A stretch of DNA of 64,000 nucleotides from Actinostola sp. cb2023 (lineage: Eukaryota > Cnidaria > Anthozoa > Actiniaria > Actinostolidae). Both the position numbers and the translations under genes were made by a program. Where the stretch lies: NCBI GenBank assembly GCA_033675265.1, contig JAUJYZ010000948.1, positions 834,501 to 898,500 on the forward strand. Direction: 5' to 3'. This document shows, in pieces, positions 47,301 to 55,640 of the stretch (position 1 is its first letter; every line of letters starts with the position of its first letter). The notes under the pieces are model-generated. The model ran no database searches. It saw only the letters and a program-made list of their open reading frames with translations, and had not been told where the DNA came from.

Positions 47301-50300
47301 GTTTATCACATAATTTCAAAACTTATAGGAGACATGGGACAAAAAAATGATTATCATAGCTGGAAAGAGCTCGTTGAAATTAGTAAAATTGTGAAGTTTG
47401 GAAAAGATCGCATCACAAATTGCGAAGATAAGAATTTTCAAAAATCGAAATTTTGTAGGCAAAGCGTAAATTTCCAAAGGTTTTCCATGATAAAAATTTC
47501 GATTTTTGAAAATTCTTATCTTCGCAATTTGTGAAGCGATCTTTTCCAAACTTCACATTTTTACTAATTTCAACGAGCTCTTTCCAGCTATGATAATCAT
47601 ATTTTTGTCCTATGAGTTTTGAAATTACATGATAAACCCTCATTGTTGATTCCCTTTGGGTTTTAGAGATACTGCGAAGCTCAACCACCAATTCAATGCA
47701 CGCTAATTTTCGTTCATAAATTAAAAACAACACTTTGAAAGACTGCATGATCACAGTAAATTAGTATATTGTAAGTAAGAGTATTAATTAATCAACAGTG
47801 TCGTGATCAGAGTGTCGATGCAATTAAAAATGGAGTTAATCTCACGTGTATTGATATAAAGCTCTTGGCGTAGCCTCTTGGAAAGAAAAAGCTAATATAT
47901 CATTAATGTTTCACTGTCACGTAATGGAGTAACTGCTTAGATACGAAGCTGGTTCATGTGCCTCGCACTAATTTAGTTGAATAGAAGTTATGGTGGAATT
48001 AAAAAAATAAAAAAAATAAAATAAAAATAATAATAATAATAATAATAAAAATAAAAAAAAGCTTCAAAATACCCCATTTAAATCTCTTTTGATTATTTCC
48101 ATTTTCTTAGCATTGAGTGTGTTTTATTTTGCATTTTCTTGACTGGATTGTCAGGCACACAAGGATTTCGATTAAGACGGGTGGGTCAAATGTTGAAAAA
48201 CAAAGCATGTGGATTTGAACTAAACTAAAGCAAAGTAACTGACACGCGGGAAAGGAAAAAAGAAAACACCTCCAGGTCGTTTAACGAAACGAAAGCGTGG
48301 GTTATCGCCTTATGTGAGATATTATACCCTAGCTTTTATAATTAATGGTTTTGATAATGGTTGCTTTCACTGTTCCTACGGTAGGTAAAAGTGATTCTCT
48401 TGGATATTGGAATCTCAATATGATAAACATTTGATAGTAGTTTTTGTTTGTGTGTTTCCAGGGGTCGTTGGCATGGTGATATCATGATCCATACAGTGAA
48501 AAAGACTGCGAAATCTGACTTTGAAGAATTCTTGAAAGAGGTGAGAAAATAAATAAATAAATAAATGAATAAATGAATAAATAAATAAACAAACAAACAA
48601 ACAAGTGAATAAATAAATGAATGAACAAATAAATAAATAAACAAAATAAGTGAATAAATAAATAAATGAACAAACAAACGAGTGAATGAATGAACGAACG
48701 AACAAACTAACAAACAAATAAAAAAAGTGATTAAATAAATAAATAAATAAACGAATAAATAAATGAACGAACGAACGAACAAATATATAAATAAATAATC
48801 AAACAAACAAACCAACGAATGAATGAATGAATAAAATAAATAAATGAATAAATGAATGAAAAAATGAATGGAAAACTGATTGAATGAATGAATTAATGAA
48901 TGAATGTATGACAGAATGGATAGATAGCTATTGTACAATCTTCTACGAATTAGCATTTTCTGTGGATTTGTTCACTGCTGAACGCATCAAGTGAATACTA
49001 TAATCTGATTGGTTCTTTTATATTTGTTCCCAGGTCTCACTCCTAAGCATGATCAGACACGAGAACGTTGTGCTGTTTATGGGTGCTTGCCTAGAGCCAC
49101 CCAACCTGGCCTTCATCACCAGGTAACCACCCCTGAAACCAACCGAACACGTGATTTTGTGTATCCACCAATAGGACGTTTGCATGATGACGTCATAAAG
49201 ATGATCCTATGCGCGCATAAACCACTGTATCTCGTGGAAAACTTTGAAAGAAAACTGAGTCTTGACAGCGTTAGAATTTGCGAGTGTGAAGCTGTTACCT
49301 GCTTTGTTTATGTGAACGTGTCAGTTTTGCACCAAAGGTTCTGCAGCGTTTGTAGATTTGAAACATATTTAGGCCTGTATGAGTGGGATACCTGTGGTAC
49401 TGATTTAGGTTCGCAAAGGATTACTTGGTAAAATATAAAGCCGCCATCTTTATCTCTACAGTGGATTGTTTTATGATTTTGTGTTTAACTTCGAAGTATT
49501 TTTTTATTTTCAGCATCCGCAAAGGTCTGTCTTTACACACCCACCTTCATGTAAGACACGACTTTTTCCCTCTTTCTACACGAATCAGCGTTGCTCGTCA
49601 AATCGCTCAAGGGATGAGCTATCTGCACGCAAAAGGCATCGTTCTTCCTCACTTTAATTCAATGAACGTCTTTCTGGAGTCGAAAGTGAAGTTATGTGTC
49701 ACCGCGTACTCGGGTAGAACAACCGTTGAGAGGTGGGTGACTAGAAGGCATGATTTATTAAAATATTATTATGATGATTTACAACAAGGGGAAAATCGCT
49801 CCTTCGCACATCAAATTAAATAACCTTGTAATTATTCCCTTCGGATTTTTTCAATCACAGTTACCACCAGCATTGCCATCATCGTCGTCATCATTCTCAT
49901 CTTCATCATCTTCATCAGTCATCATCTTCATCATCATCATCATCATCATTATCATCATCATCTTCATCATCATCATCATCATCATCATCATTGTACTACC
50001 TCTGTTGTTCTGTTTTAGACATGGCTACGTCAGTATACCACGTGGTCACCTGACGTATATTCCACCGGAAATGATGCGTACTCTCGTATGGTCTGATGAC
50101 GAAGTTGTTTCCTCTGAAATCCACTCGATAGTAACAAATGTCTACGGATACGGGTAAGGAAAGGTCTACTCGTTAAAACGCATCGATGATAATTGTTATT
50201 TGTATTATCATCATCATCACCAGCAACATGGCCACCGTCATCGTCATTAGAGTCATTAATATTTTCGTATGAGTAGGAAACCCAGGGGCGGATCCAGGAT

Positions 50301-53300
50301 TTTTTTTATGAGGGGGTACACCATCTTTTAGGAGGGGTGTACCGGTACCATTTATGATCAGGACGTACACAAACTCAAGCACCAATAACGCAGTAGATAT
50401 CAGCTCATCCAGGGGGGAGGGGGTGCGCACCCCCTGCACCCCTCCCCTAGATCCGCCCCTGAAACCTACGGTACGGAATCGAAGACATTGTATTCAATCA
50501 ATCATAGCGCGCAAAATCATTGCTCAACCAATCAGAATGCTTGGACACGGCACGGTCACCGCACGGCACAAACCGTACCGCAACTACTTCCCACTCATAC
50601 GAAAACGACTTTATAGTCATCATCCATCATCCGATGACCTTATCTATCAGTCATCATCATCCATCATCCGATGACCTTATCTATCAGTCATCATCATTCA
50701 TCATCCGATGATCTTATCTATCAGTCATCATCATTCATCATCCGATGACCTTATCTATCAGTCATCGTCATCCATCATCCGATGACCTTATCTATCAGTC
50801 ATCATCATCCATCATCCGATGACCTTATCTATCAGTCATCATCATCCATCATCCGATGACCTTATCTATCAAGTCATCATCATCCATCATCCGATGACCT
50901 TATCTATCAAGTCATCATCATCCATCATCCGATGACCTTATCTATCAGTCATCATCATCCATCATCCGATGACCTTATCTATCAGTCATCATCATCCATC
51001 ATCCGATGACCTTATCTATCAGTCATCATCATTCATCATCCGATGACCTTATCTATCAGTCATCATCATCCATCATCCGATGACCTTATCTATCAGTCAT
51101 CATCATCCATCATCCGATGACCTTATCTATCAGTCATCATCATTCATCATCCGATGACCTTATCTATCAGTCATCATCATCCATCATCCGATGACCTTAT
51201 CTATCAGTCATCATCATCCATCATCCGATGACCTTATCTATCAGTCATCATCATTCATCATCCGATGACCTTATCTATCAAGTCATCATCATCCATCATC
51301 CGATGACCTTATCTATCAGTCATCATCATCCATCATCCGATGACCTTATCTATCAGTCATCATCATTCATCATCCGATGACCTTATCTATCAAGTCATCA
51401 TCATCCATCATCCGATGACCTTATCTATCAGTCATCATCATTCATCATCCGATGACCTTATCTATCAGTCATCATCATCCATCATCCGATGACCTTATCT
51501 ATCAGTCATCATCATTCATCATCCGATGACCTTATCTATCAGTCATCATCATTCATCATCCGATGACCTTATCTATCAGTCATCATCATCCATCATCCGA
51601 TGACCTTATCTATCAGTCATCATCATTCATCATCCGATGACCTTATCTATCAGTCATCATCATCCATCATCCGATGACCTTATCTATCAGTCATCATCAT
51701 CCATTCATCCGATGACCTTACCTATCAGTCATCATCATCCATCATCCGATGACCTTATCTATCAGTCATCATCATCCATCATCCGATGACCTTACCTATC
51801 AGTCATCATCATCCATCATCCGATGACCTTATCTATCAGTCATCATCATCCATCATCCGATGACCTTATCTATCAGTCATCATCATCCATCATCCGATGA
51901 CCTTATCTATCAGTCATCATCATTCATCATCCGATGACCTTATCTATCAGTCATCATCATCCATCATCCGATGACCTTATCTATCAGTCATCATCATCCA
52001 TCATCCGATGACCTTATCTATCAGTCATCATCATCCATCATCCGATGACCTTATCTATCAGTCATCATCATCCATCATCCGATGACCTTATCTATCAGTC
52101 ATCATCATCATCCATCATCCGATGACCTTATCTATCAGTCATCATCATCCATCATCCGATGACCTTATCTATCAGTCATCATCATTCATCATCCGATGAC
52201 CTTATCTATCAGTCAGTCATCATCATCCATCATCCGATGATCTTATCTATCAGTCATCATCATCCATCATCCGATGACCTTATCTATCAGTCATCATCAT
52301 TCATCATCCGATGACCTTATCTATCAGTCATCATCATCCATCATCCGATGACCTTATCTATCAGTCATCATCATCCATCATCCGATGACCTTATCTATCA
52401 GTCATCATCATCCATCATCCGATGACCTTATCTATCAGTCATCATCATTCATCATCCGATGACCTTATCTATCAGTCATCATCATCCATCATCCGATGAC
52501 CTTATCTATCAGTCATCATCATCCATCATCCGATGACCTTATCTATCAGTCATCATCATCCATCATCCGATGACCTTATCTATCAGTCATCATCGGGCCA
52601 TGGAGTAAGCTGTTTTATGTCCATGGATGTTCTAACCAACACGACTTGTTTGTGTCTTGCAGGACGATTCTTTATGAGATCATGACAGGTAGATGGCCAT
52701 TCTCGTTACATCATGTGGAATGTATTATATGGATGGTTGGCAAAGGAACCAAGCAATGTCTAAGACATACCAAATGTCCAGAGAACATCAAGGTACAAAT
52801 ATTATACACCTACGGTCGAACCTCCCGTAAGCGACCACCCAAAATGTCAAGCTTTGTGGTCGCTTACGAGAGGTGGTCGCTTACGAGAGGTTCCAACTAT
52901 AGTGATTTGACTTTTGAACTGAACTTTTGGTATTTTGGAAAACTGGTCGCTTAGGAGAGGTGGTCGCTTACGAGAGTGGTCGCAATCGGAGGTTCAACTG
53001 CAGTTCAAATAATAATAATAATAATAATACATAAAATAAAAATAATCTATTAAGTTAAAAAAACTAAGAGAAATGGGGCCTGGGACCCTACACATATCAC
53101 ATATACTTCTTTATGGCCGCGTTTCCAGCGTGGTTGTACCTTGTGGCGTAGTGGTAACACATCGGACTAGCTTCCTGAAGCCAAGTCCGCCAAGGCACAA
53201 TGTTTCTCTGTCTAATTCTTTAGTTTATTAAACACCGACGCAGTTTATATTTCAAGAAAACCTTTGATAACGGGCGATCTGAAGTGGATGATCTGAAGCA

Positions 53301-54323
53301 AGAGACCATAATTTATGGTCTCTTGTCTGAAACTTTTAAATTCACGTTAACCTCCGCCGTATCTCGCTCGAAAACCAAGCGTGATTCCAAACCTTTGAGG
53401 GCGAATGAATGGATTTTATATTTAACTTTTTGGGGAAAAAAAGAGAATCCCCTCAATCAAATCCCATAATTCCGCACGAGACCGGAAATGACGTCTTTAC
53501 CAATTTGTCAGAACCAATTAATTTGTAAAATCCTTACCTTCCTTTGATTTCAGAGCTTATTGAGCCAGTGTTGGAATGAAGACATCATGGAGAGACCTGA
53601 ATTTTCTAAAATCGTGCAATTCTTTCAGGAACAAAATGTATGTAGTTCGTCAACGATGTTTTGTATCAGTGTCATCCATCATTATAATCATCATCATCAT
53701 CATCGTTGTAGTCATCATTAGTCATTATCATCATCATCTTCATCATCATCATCGTTGTAGTCATCATTAGTCATTATCATCATCATCTTCATCATCATCA
53801 TCGTTGTAGTCATCATTAGTCATTATCATCATCATCTTCATCATCATCATCGTTGTAGTCATCATTAGTCATTATCATCATCATCTTCATCATCATCATC
53901 ATTGTAGTCATCATTAGTCATTATCATCATCATCATCTTCATCATCATCATCGTTGTAGTCATCATTAGTCATTATCATCATCTTCTTCATCATCATCAT
54001 CGTTGTAGTCATCATTAGTCATTATCATCATCTTCTTCATCATCATCATCGTTGTAGTCACCATTAGTCATTATCATCATCTTCTTCATCATCATCATCG
54101 TTGTAGTCACCATTAGTCATTATCATCATCTTCTTCATCATCATCATCGTTGTAGTCATCATTAGTCATTATCATCATTATCATAACAAAACCGAAGTCA
54201 CTCACACTTAGCTTCTCTCGATAGTTCCCACCACAGGCAACCCATAAAAGAATCAACGGGAGTTTCTCAGAGCCTGAAAAGATGCATTTGATTGGAAGAA
54301 CAGGAAGGTTATCGATTAGATGA
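28573..54323 (+). CDS. KSR: KSR-like scaffold: C1 zinc finger plus degenerate pseudokinase, 14 exons assembled, N-terminus missing
   Basis: KSR proteins scaffold Raf, MEK and ERK at the membrane and activate Raf allosterically. The 14 exons join in frame with GT-AG borders to 666 aa plus stop. Order: C1 domain (28573-28956), long Ser/Pro-rich linker (29087-29824), short linker exons, kinase fold (43481-53637), tail. KSR identity rests on [17 protein letters not shown] (shared with KSR and Raf), [28 protein letters not shown], the pattern TILYEI..RWPF..IIW, and ERPEF. Against KSR, VAIR becomes IMIH, HKDLKSKN becomes [12 protein letters not shown] becomes TAYS, APE becomes PPE, and the F-helix DVF becomes NVY. 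No FxFP ERK-docking motif is seen. Conserved area 1 and the SAM-like part of KSR (about 250 residues) were not found. Raf is the alternative family, but Raf keeps all catalytic residues. Confidence 0.85.
28883..28956 (+). CDS. KSR: KSR-like exon: second half of C1 zinc finger
   Basis: The acceptor is TTCATTTAG. It encodes [16 protein letters not shown], completing C-x4-H-x2-C-x7-C. The donor GTAAGC at 28957 is preferred over a weaker GTGTGG at 28932; both keep phase 1. Confidence 0.8.
29087..29824 (+). CDS. KSR: KSR-like exon: Ser/Pro-rich linker after C1
   Basis: Acceptor ATTAACAG, donor GTAAGA, 738 bp. It opens [19 protein letters not shown] and is then Ser/Thr/Pro-rich, with proline-directed sites such as [10 protein letters not shown]. 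It ends in an acidic patch ([15 protein letters not shown]) and RETKRIFS. The start-like ORF upstream of 29087 is intronic. Confidence 0.8.
30832..30988. mobile_element. MITE-like element with AGGGCCGTACAT termini
   Basis: The left end AGAGCCGTACACAT pairs with the right end ATGTACGGCCCT. The interior has poly-G and poly-C blocks (GGGGCAGGGGGGGC, TGACCCCCCTT) that can pair. Confidence 0.55.
33728..33920. mobile_element. MITE family with CGTTTTCGTATGAGTGGG termini, copy 1 (right end truncated)
   Basis: The left terminus is GTCGTTTTCGTATGAGTGGG. The interior has ACGGTACGG, AACCAATCACAGCGCGCGAA and GTCACCGCACGGCACGAACC. The right end stops at TTCCCACTC. Copies 2 and 3 are at 50250-50610 and 58941-59261. 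Confidence 0.75.
34017..34236. mobile_element. MITE with GGGTGCGTTCGATTGAAC termini
   Basis: GGGTGCGTTCGATTGA pairs with TCAATCGAACGCACCC. Inner arms (TTATTCCGGAATA, GGAATATTCC, CATTCTGCT..AGCAGAATG) continue the hairpin almost to the centre. Target duplication is not clear, so the superfamily (hAT or PIF/Harbinger type) is unresolved. Confidence 0.75.
34575..34835. repeat. 21-bp tandem array
   Basis: About 12 units of GCGTGAAATGTTCGTGCAAGG and variants (GTAAGGT, ACGATCG). Open frames on the minus strand ([18 protein letters not shown]) come from the 21-bp period, a multiple of 3, and are not a gene. Confidence 0.88.
35905..36236. repeat. T-rich tandem repeat
   Basis: Five imperfect units, each ending TTTTTCTCAGATTCATAAGTTTT, separated by TTTA-rich runs. 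The 138-aa ORF over it is low-complexity translation. Confidence 0.75.
38090..38700. repeat. Tandem repeat of about 137 bp, 3-4 units
   Basis: The blocks AACGACTGACCCTCGGCGGC, CATGTTGGCTGGCTTT and TTATTTCTCGTAATAACC recur in order. A 79-bp hairpin (38500-38578, TTTTGGACTGACTAGCCTCG and complement) sits inside the array. The flank GGCCACACACACCGGGAACT also appears near 8022. Confidence 0.7.
38960..39117. mobile_element. 3' tail of a retroposon with (ATT)n end
   Basis: CTTGTAAAATAAAGTTTATT followed by (ATT)n is the typical end of a LINE or SINE copy. A similar tail in the opposite orientation lies at 59450-59535. No coding part is present. Confidence 0.45.
40141..40315. mobile_element. SINE-like retroposon tail
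   Basis: GTTTGTAAAGCGCATTAGA, then TTTTGCGCTATATAAGTATT, then (ATT)n. This GCGCTATATAA..(ATT)n ending is familiar from marine invertebrate SINE-like repeats. No A or B box is clear upstream. Confidence 0.45.
40541..40805. repeat. 94-bp tandem repeat, 2.8 units
   Basis: TCGACCTTTCGTCCAGTCCT occurs at 40541, 40635 and, with changes, at 40729. Each unit carries GTGACGTCATACTG and GTCATGACGTAATAAT; the third has an insertion. Confidence 0.85.
41216..41287 (+). CDS. KSR: KSR-like exon: short linker, 3' border uncertain
   Basis: Acceptor CGGTTTTTCAG. The frame forced by the previous exon reads [18 protein letters not shown] and then LLEVL. The required phase-1 donor is either GTGGAA at 41288 or GTTGTT at 41294, and both are weak. 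Confidence 0.55.
   Translation, partial: TVLNTNAVKHRRQTRLCRNFWKY
41627..41675 (+). CDS. KSR: KSR-like exon: short linker
   Basis: Acceptor TTTCGCCTCCAG, donor GTAAGT. It encodes [15 protein letters not shown] in the only frame open into the next exon. Confidence 0.75.
41702..42276. mobile_element. 575-bp foldback with about 185-bp arms
   Basis: TAAAGGGGGACTAGTACGTAA pairs with TTTACGTGCTAGTCCCCCTTTA. The arms include AATTCCAATGGGAAGTAATA and a TGACGTCA site. It lies in the intron between 41676 and 43059. Confidence 0.8.
42411..43035. repeat. Tandem repeat of about 207 bp, 3 units
   Basis: The units start at about 42411, 42621 and 42830 with GCAACCCACAAGA. They share CAGATATCCAAATACTTTTT and TTTAGGATTTCGCC. 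Units 2 and 3 are closest to each other. The array ends about 25 bp before the exon at 43060. Confidence 0.85.
43060..43099 (+). CDS. KSR: KSR-like exon: 40-bp linker
   Basis: Acceptor GATATTCAG, donor GTGATT. It encodes [13 protein letters not shown] and leads in phase 0 into the kinase fold. Confidence 0.75.
43241..43320. repeat. (CAGA)n microsatellite
   Basis: GACAGACAGACA tracts. Confidence 0.85.
43383..43416. repeat. Palindrome with core GTCACGCAACGCT
   Basis: GTCACGCAACGCT pairs with AGCGTTGCGTGAC across TCGTGAT. It is related to 19765-19819. Confidence 0.65.
43481..43566 (+). CDS. KSR: KSR-like exon: kinase beta1-beta2
   Basis: Acceptor GCTTTCCTAG, donor GTGAGT. It encodes [17 protein letters not shown] then ASPKGHVYK, aligned with KSR EWDIPFEQLELGELIG. 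The glycine-rich loop keeps only part of its glycines. Confidence 0.9.
43655..44876. repeat. (ATC)n / ACAGTATC array, about 1.2 kb
   Basis: Runs of 3-8 ATC triplets are separated by ACAGT, giving a dominant unit ACAGTATCATCATCATCAT. The 407-aa ORF across it ([20 protein letters not shown]) is translated repeat inside a KSR intron. Confidence 0.93.
45506..45717. mobile_element. Foldback family 'CTTGACAAAAGGCGCATTT' (copy 2)
   Basis: ACCGCTGTCCTTGACAAAAG pairs with the segment ending at 45717. The inner part ACAGGGTTAGCC pairs with GGCTAACCCTGT. It shares its ends and its TGTAAATTATTCACAAA interior with 26530-26770. Confidence 0.7.
45776..46092. repeat. 147-bp tandem duplication
   Basis: TGTACCTCTGTACTTGTTGC at 45795 and 45942 marks two near-identical units. 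Each has GTGCAATATTGCAGAAGCAG and GGACATACGCTGCTGCAATT. The second unit carries a short insertion (ACATTTGCAT). Confidence 0.82.
46424..46878. repeat. 11-bp tandem array ATCACGAAATG
   Basis: About 41 units of ATCACGAAATG, with every second to fourth unit changed to ATCACGAAATA. This gives a partly regular 22/33-bp higher-order pattern. Almost no other substitutions occur. Confidence 0.93.
47289..47650. mobile_element. 362-bp foldback with about 170-bp arms
   Basis: ACAATGAGGGTTTATCA-type ends pair with TGATAAACCCTCATTGTTG. The inner arms AGATAAGAATTTTCAAAAAT and complement are nearly perfect. ORFs on both strands mirror each other because of the palindrome. Confidence 0.82.
48462..48540 (+). 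CDS. KSR: KSR-like exon: beta2-alphaC, beta3 lysine replaced by His
   Basis: Acceptor GTGTTTCCAG, donor GTGAGA. It encodes [14 protein letters not shown]. His (48490-48492) sits at the VAIK lysine position, which is Arg in vertebrate KSR. The alphaC glutamate is kept (FLKE). Confidence 0.9.
48542..48905. repeat. (AAAT/GAAT)n tetranucleotide array
   Basis: AAATAAATAAATGAAT and AAACAAAC variants start directly after a KSR exon donor. The 204-aa minus ORF (FIYLFIYLF-type) is translated repeat. Confidence 0.9.
49034..49122 (+). CDS. KSR: KSR-like exon: beta4-beta5
   Basis: Acceptor TGTTCCCAG, donor GTAACC. It encodes [20 protein letters not shown], nearly identical to KSR/Raf, which makes this the strongest family signature. 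Confidence 0.95.
49184..49462. mobile_element. Dispersed repeat, 'GCAAAGGATT..GCCGCCATCTT' family (copy 2)
   Basis: It shares GCTGTTACCTGCTTTGTTTA, GCGCATAAACCACT and CGCAAAGGATTACT with 54630-54890, and ends GCCGCCATCTTTATC. It sits in a KSR intron. Confidence 0.6.
49514..49732 (+). CDS. KSR: KSR-like exon: alphaD-alphaE, degenerate catalytic loop and DFG
   Basis: Acceptor TATTTTCAG, donor [22 protein letters not shown] is typical. It is followed by [11 protein letters not shown], with His at the catalytic Asp position (49650-49652), and VTAYSGR where TDFGLF is expected (49701-49721). The reading frame and splice phases are intact, so this is divergence and not a frameshift. Confidence 0.92.
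49870..50000. repeat. (CAT)n microsatellite in a KSR intron
   Basis: (ATC)n with occasional TTC, running almost up to the acceptor at 50018. Confidence 0.85.
50019..50153 (+). CDS. KSR: KSR-like exon: activation segment to F-helix
   Basis: Acceptor TGTTTTAG, donor GTAAGG. It encodes [13 protein letters not shown] (LAPEIIRQL in KSR) and ends NVYGYG, where KSR has DVFALG, so the F-helix Asp is Asn. Confidence 0.9.
50250..50610. mobile_element. MITE family CGTTTTCGTATGAGTGGG, copy 2, split by another MITE
   Basis: The left end TTTTCGTATGAGTAGGAAACC is interrupted, and the element resumes at AAACCTACGGTACGG and ends CCCACTCATACGAAAACGAC. The interior matches copy 1 (GCGCGCAAAATCATTGCTCA). The insertion at 50283-50461 is nested in it. 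Confidence 0.78.
50283..50461. mobile_element. MITE with CAGGGGCGGATC termini (copy 2), nested
   Basis: The ends CAGGGGCGGATCC and AGATCCGCCCCTG are flanked by AAACC on both sides, a 5-bp target duplication within the host MITE. It is related to 20949-21170. Confidence 0.78.
50617..52592. repeat. 37-bp minisatellite, about 53 units
   Basis: The unit is CATCATCCGATGACCTTATC, TATCAGTCATCATCATC. Point variants (CATT for CATC, AAGTC for AGTC, TACC for TATC) recur in blocks. The array fills most of the KSR intron between the exons ending 50153 and starting 52663. Confidence 0.95.
52663..52792 (+). CDS. KSR: KSR-like exon: F- to G-helix
   Basis: Acceptor TGTCTTGCAG, donor GTACAA. It encodes [13 protein letters not shown] and [11 protein letters not shown], matching KSR TIWYELHAREWPF and AEAIIWQMGTG. 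Confidence 0.92.
52812..53000. mobile_element. Repeat with GGTCGCTTACGAGAGG motifs
   Basis: GGTCGAACCTCCCGTAAGCG at the left pairs with TCGGAGGTTCAAC-type sequence at the right. GGTCGCTTACGAGAGG occurs four times. This looks like a small foldback DNA element. Confidence 0.6.
53554..53637 (+). CDS. KSR: KSR-like exon: H- to I-helix
   Basis: Acceptor TTTGATTTCAG, donor GTATGT. It encodes [16 protein letters not shown], including the conserved Cys-Trp and Arg-Pro of kinase subdomain XI. Confidence 0.9.
53676..54184. repeat. 49-bp CAT-rich tandem array, about 10 units
   Basis: The unit is GTTGTAGTCATCATTAGTCA, TTATCATCATCATCTTCATC, ATCATCATC. It fills the last KSR intron. Confidence 0.92.
54237..54323 (+). 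CDS. KSR: KSR-like terminal exon
   Basis: The acceptor is CCCACCACAG in phase 0. It encodes [14 protein letters not shown] at the place of KSR KRNRRLSHPGHF, then ends with TGA at 54321-54323. The similarity is weak, but phase, position and stop fit. Confidence 0.6.
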   Translation, partial: ATHKRINGSFSEPEKMHLIGRTGRLSIR

Positions 54324-54629
54324 GCTACTTCAAACTGCTTTAACTGGTTTCTAAACCAGTTCTATGTCAAGCCCTCGCAGCTTTGCTCCTCTACAAACGC
54401 AACTCTCCAAAATGGCCGCCGCATAGATGTCCCTACTAAGGCCTTTATACGTGAGGTACCCAGGTGATAGCATTGATTGCGTCCCGCTACGCATCTTCTA
54501 GCTTCATGCTTATATAGCTACGCTATCTATACTTAGTCAAATTAACAGCTTCTTCTAGTAGCTAGTTAGCAAACTTTTAAGACCGCCTGACCTTCCATGA
54601 TGCTTTGCAAGCCTCCAATTTTGCTACGA

Positions 54630-54890
54630 AAATCCGCTGTACTGAAAAAGATGGCGCATCAGTACATTTACCCACAATCCTTTGCGCACATAAACCACTA
54701 CACCTCGTTGGAAACTTTAGGACAGAGAGTTTCGACAATGTTAAAATTTCCAATTCTGAAGCTGTTACCTGCTTTGTTTATGTGAAGGCGTCAGAGCGTT
54801 TGTAGATCTAAGTAGTACTGATAAAGATTCGCAAAGGATTACTGGGTAAAATGTAGAGCCGCCATCTTTATTCTGTATGGTCGATTGTAT
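54630..54890. mobile_element. Dispersed repeat, 'GCAAAGGATT..GCCGCCATCTT' family (copy 3)
   Basis: AAAGATGGCGCATCAG and ACCCACAATCCTTTGCGC at the left pair with GCAAAGGATTACTGGGTAAA and GCCGCCATCTTT at the right. This copy shows the terminal inverted repeats most clearly. Confidence 0.65.
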
Positions 54891-55389
54891 TTCCTTCGTT
54901 AGAACCGAATGAATTTATGTTACTTCCTAATTGAATATTACAAACCGCAGCATTTTCTTTCCACCGGATTTGAATAAAAGATGATCCTACGGTTACCCAC
55001 TTCGTTACTCGGGCTTCCTGTGGAAAATACCCGAGTTTAAAATGCCGTTTCTTCGTGTAGAATGTGCGCAGAGAACTCAAAGACCTGTCAATCAAAACTC
55101 AACAATCTAGATAGTTCAGTTATATAGTTCTTGTACCCAGGAAGCCCGAGTTCACGCAGTTATGCGTCAGTTAACATAAGAAATGACCGACATCGCAAAG
55201 CATCATGGTAGATACGGGGTCTAGTACAATATCAAAAGCGCGCCAGGAAAATACAGATGTGGTTTATGCAGGCAACCACAGAAACGATTACTTTTATTCT
55301 ACTTGATTGAAGTTATTTAGTGAATGGGTGGGTCCCTATTTATTGACAAACACTATTTATTCCATATACGAAAACAGTCGGAGGAAAAT

Positions 55390-55640
55390 GCAAGCTCTTT
55401 CACCGGTGTAAATTCGATGTAAATTTCGTGAAATCTTCGTGTAATGTTCGTGTAAAGTTCGTGAAAATTTCGTGTATATGTGTCCAAATCATGTAAATTT
55501 AACTTACAAAGACGAACTTTACACGACATTTTCACGAAATTTTCACGAACTTTACACGATCTTTACACGTACTTTACACGAAATTTTCACGAACTTCACA
55601 CGAACTTTACACGAACTTTACACAGAATTTACACCGTGTC
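55390..55640. repeat. Mirror array of TTTACACGAA units
   Basis: GTAAATTTCGTGAAATCTTCG-type units on the left and their reverse complements (TTTACACGAACTTTACACGA) on the right form a large imperfect hairpin made of 10-20 bp repeats. The unit resembles that of 34575-34835. Confidence 0.75.

Noticed and set aside
48342..48956. 204-aa minus-strand ORF rich in Phe/Ile/Tyr/Leu
   Set aside because: It is reverse translation of a tetranucleotide AAAT/GAAT array.
50617..52592. CRISPR-like regular array
   Set aside because: The 37-bp units are contiguous without unique spacers and the genome is animal; it is a minisatellite.
53110..53200. GGCGTAGTGGTAACACATCGG as a tRNA gene
   Set aside because: An A-box-like word is present, but no B box or cloverleaf follows.
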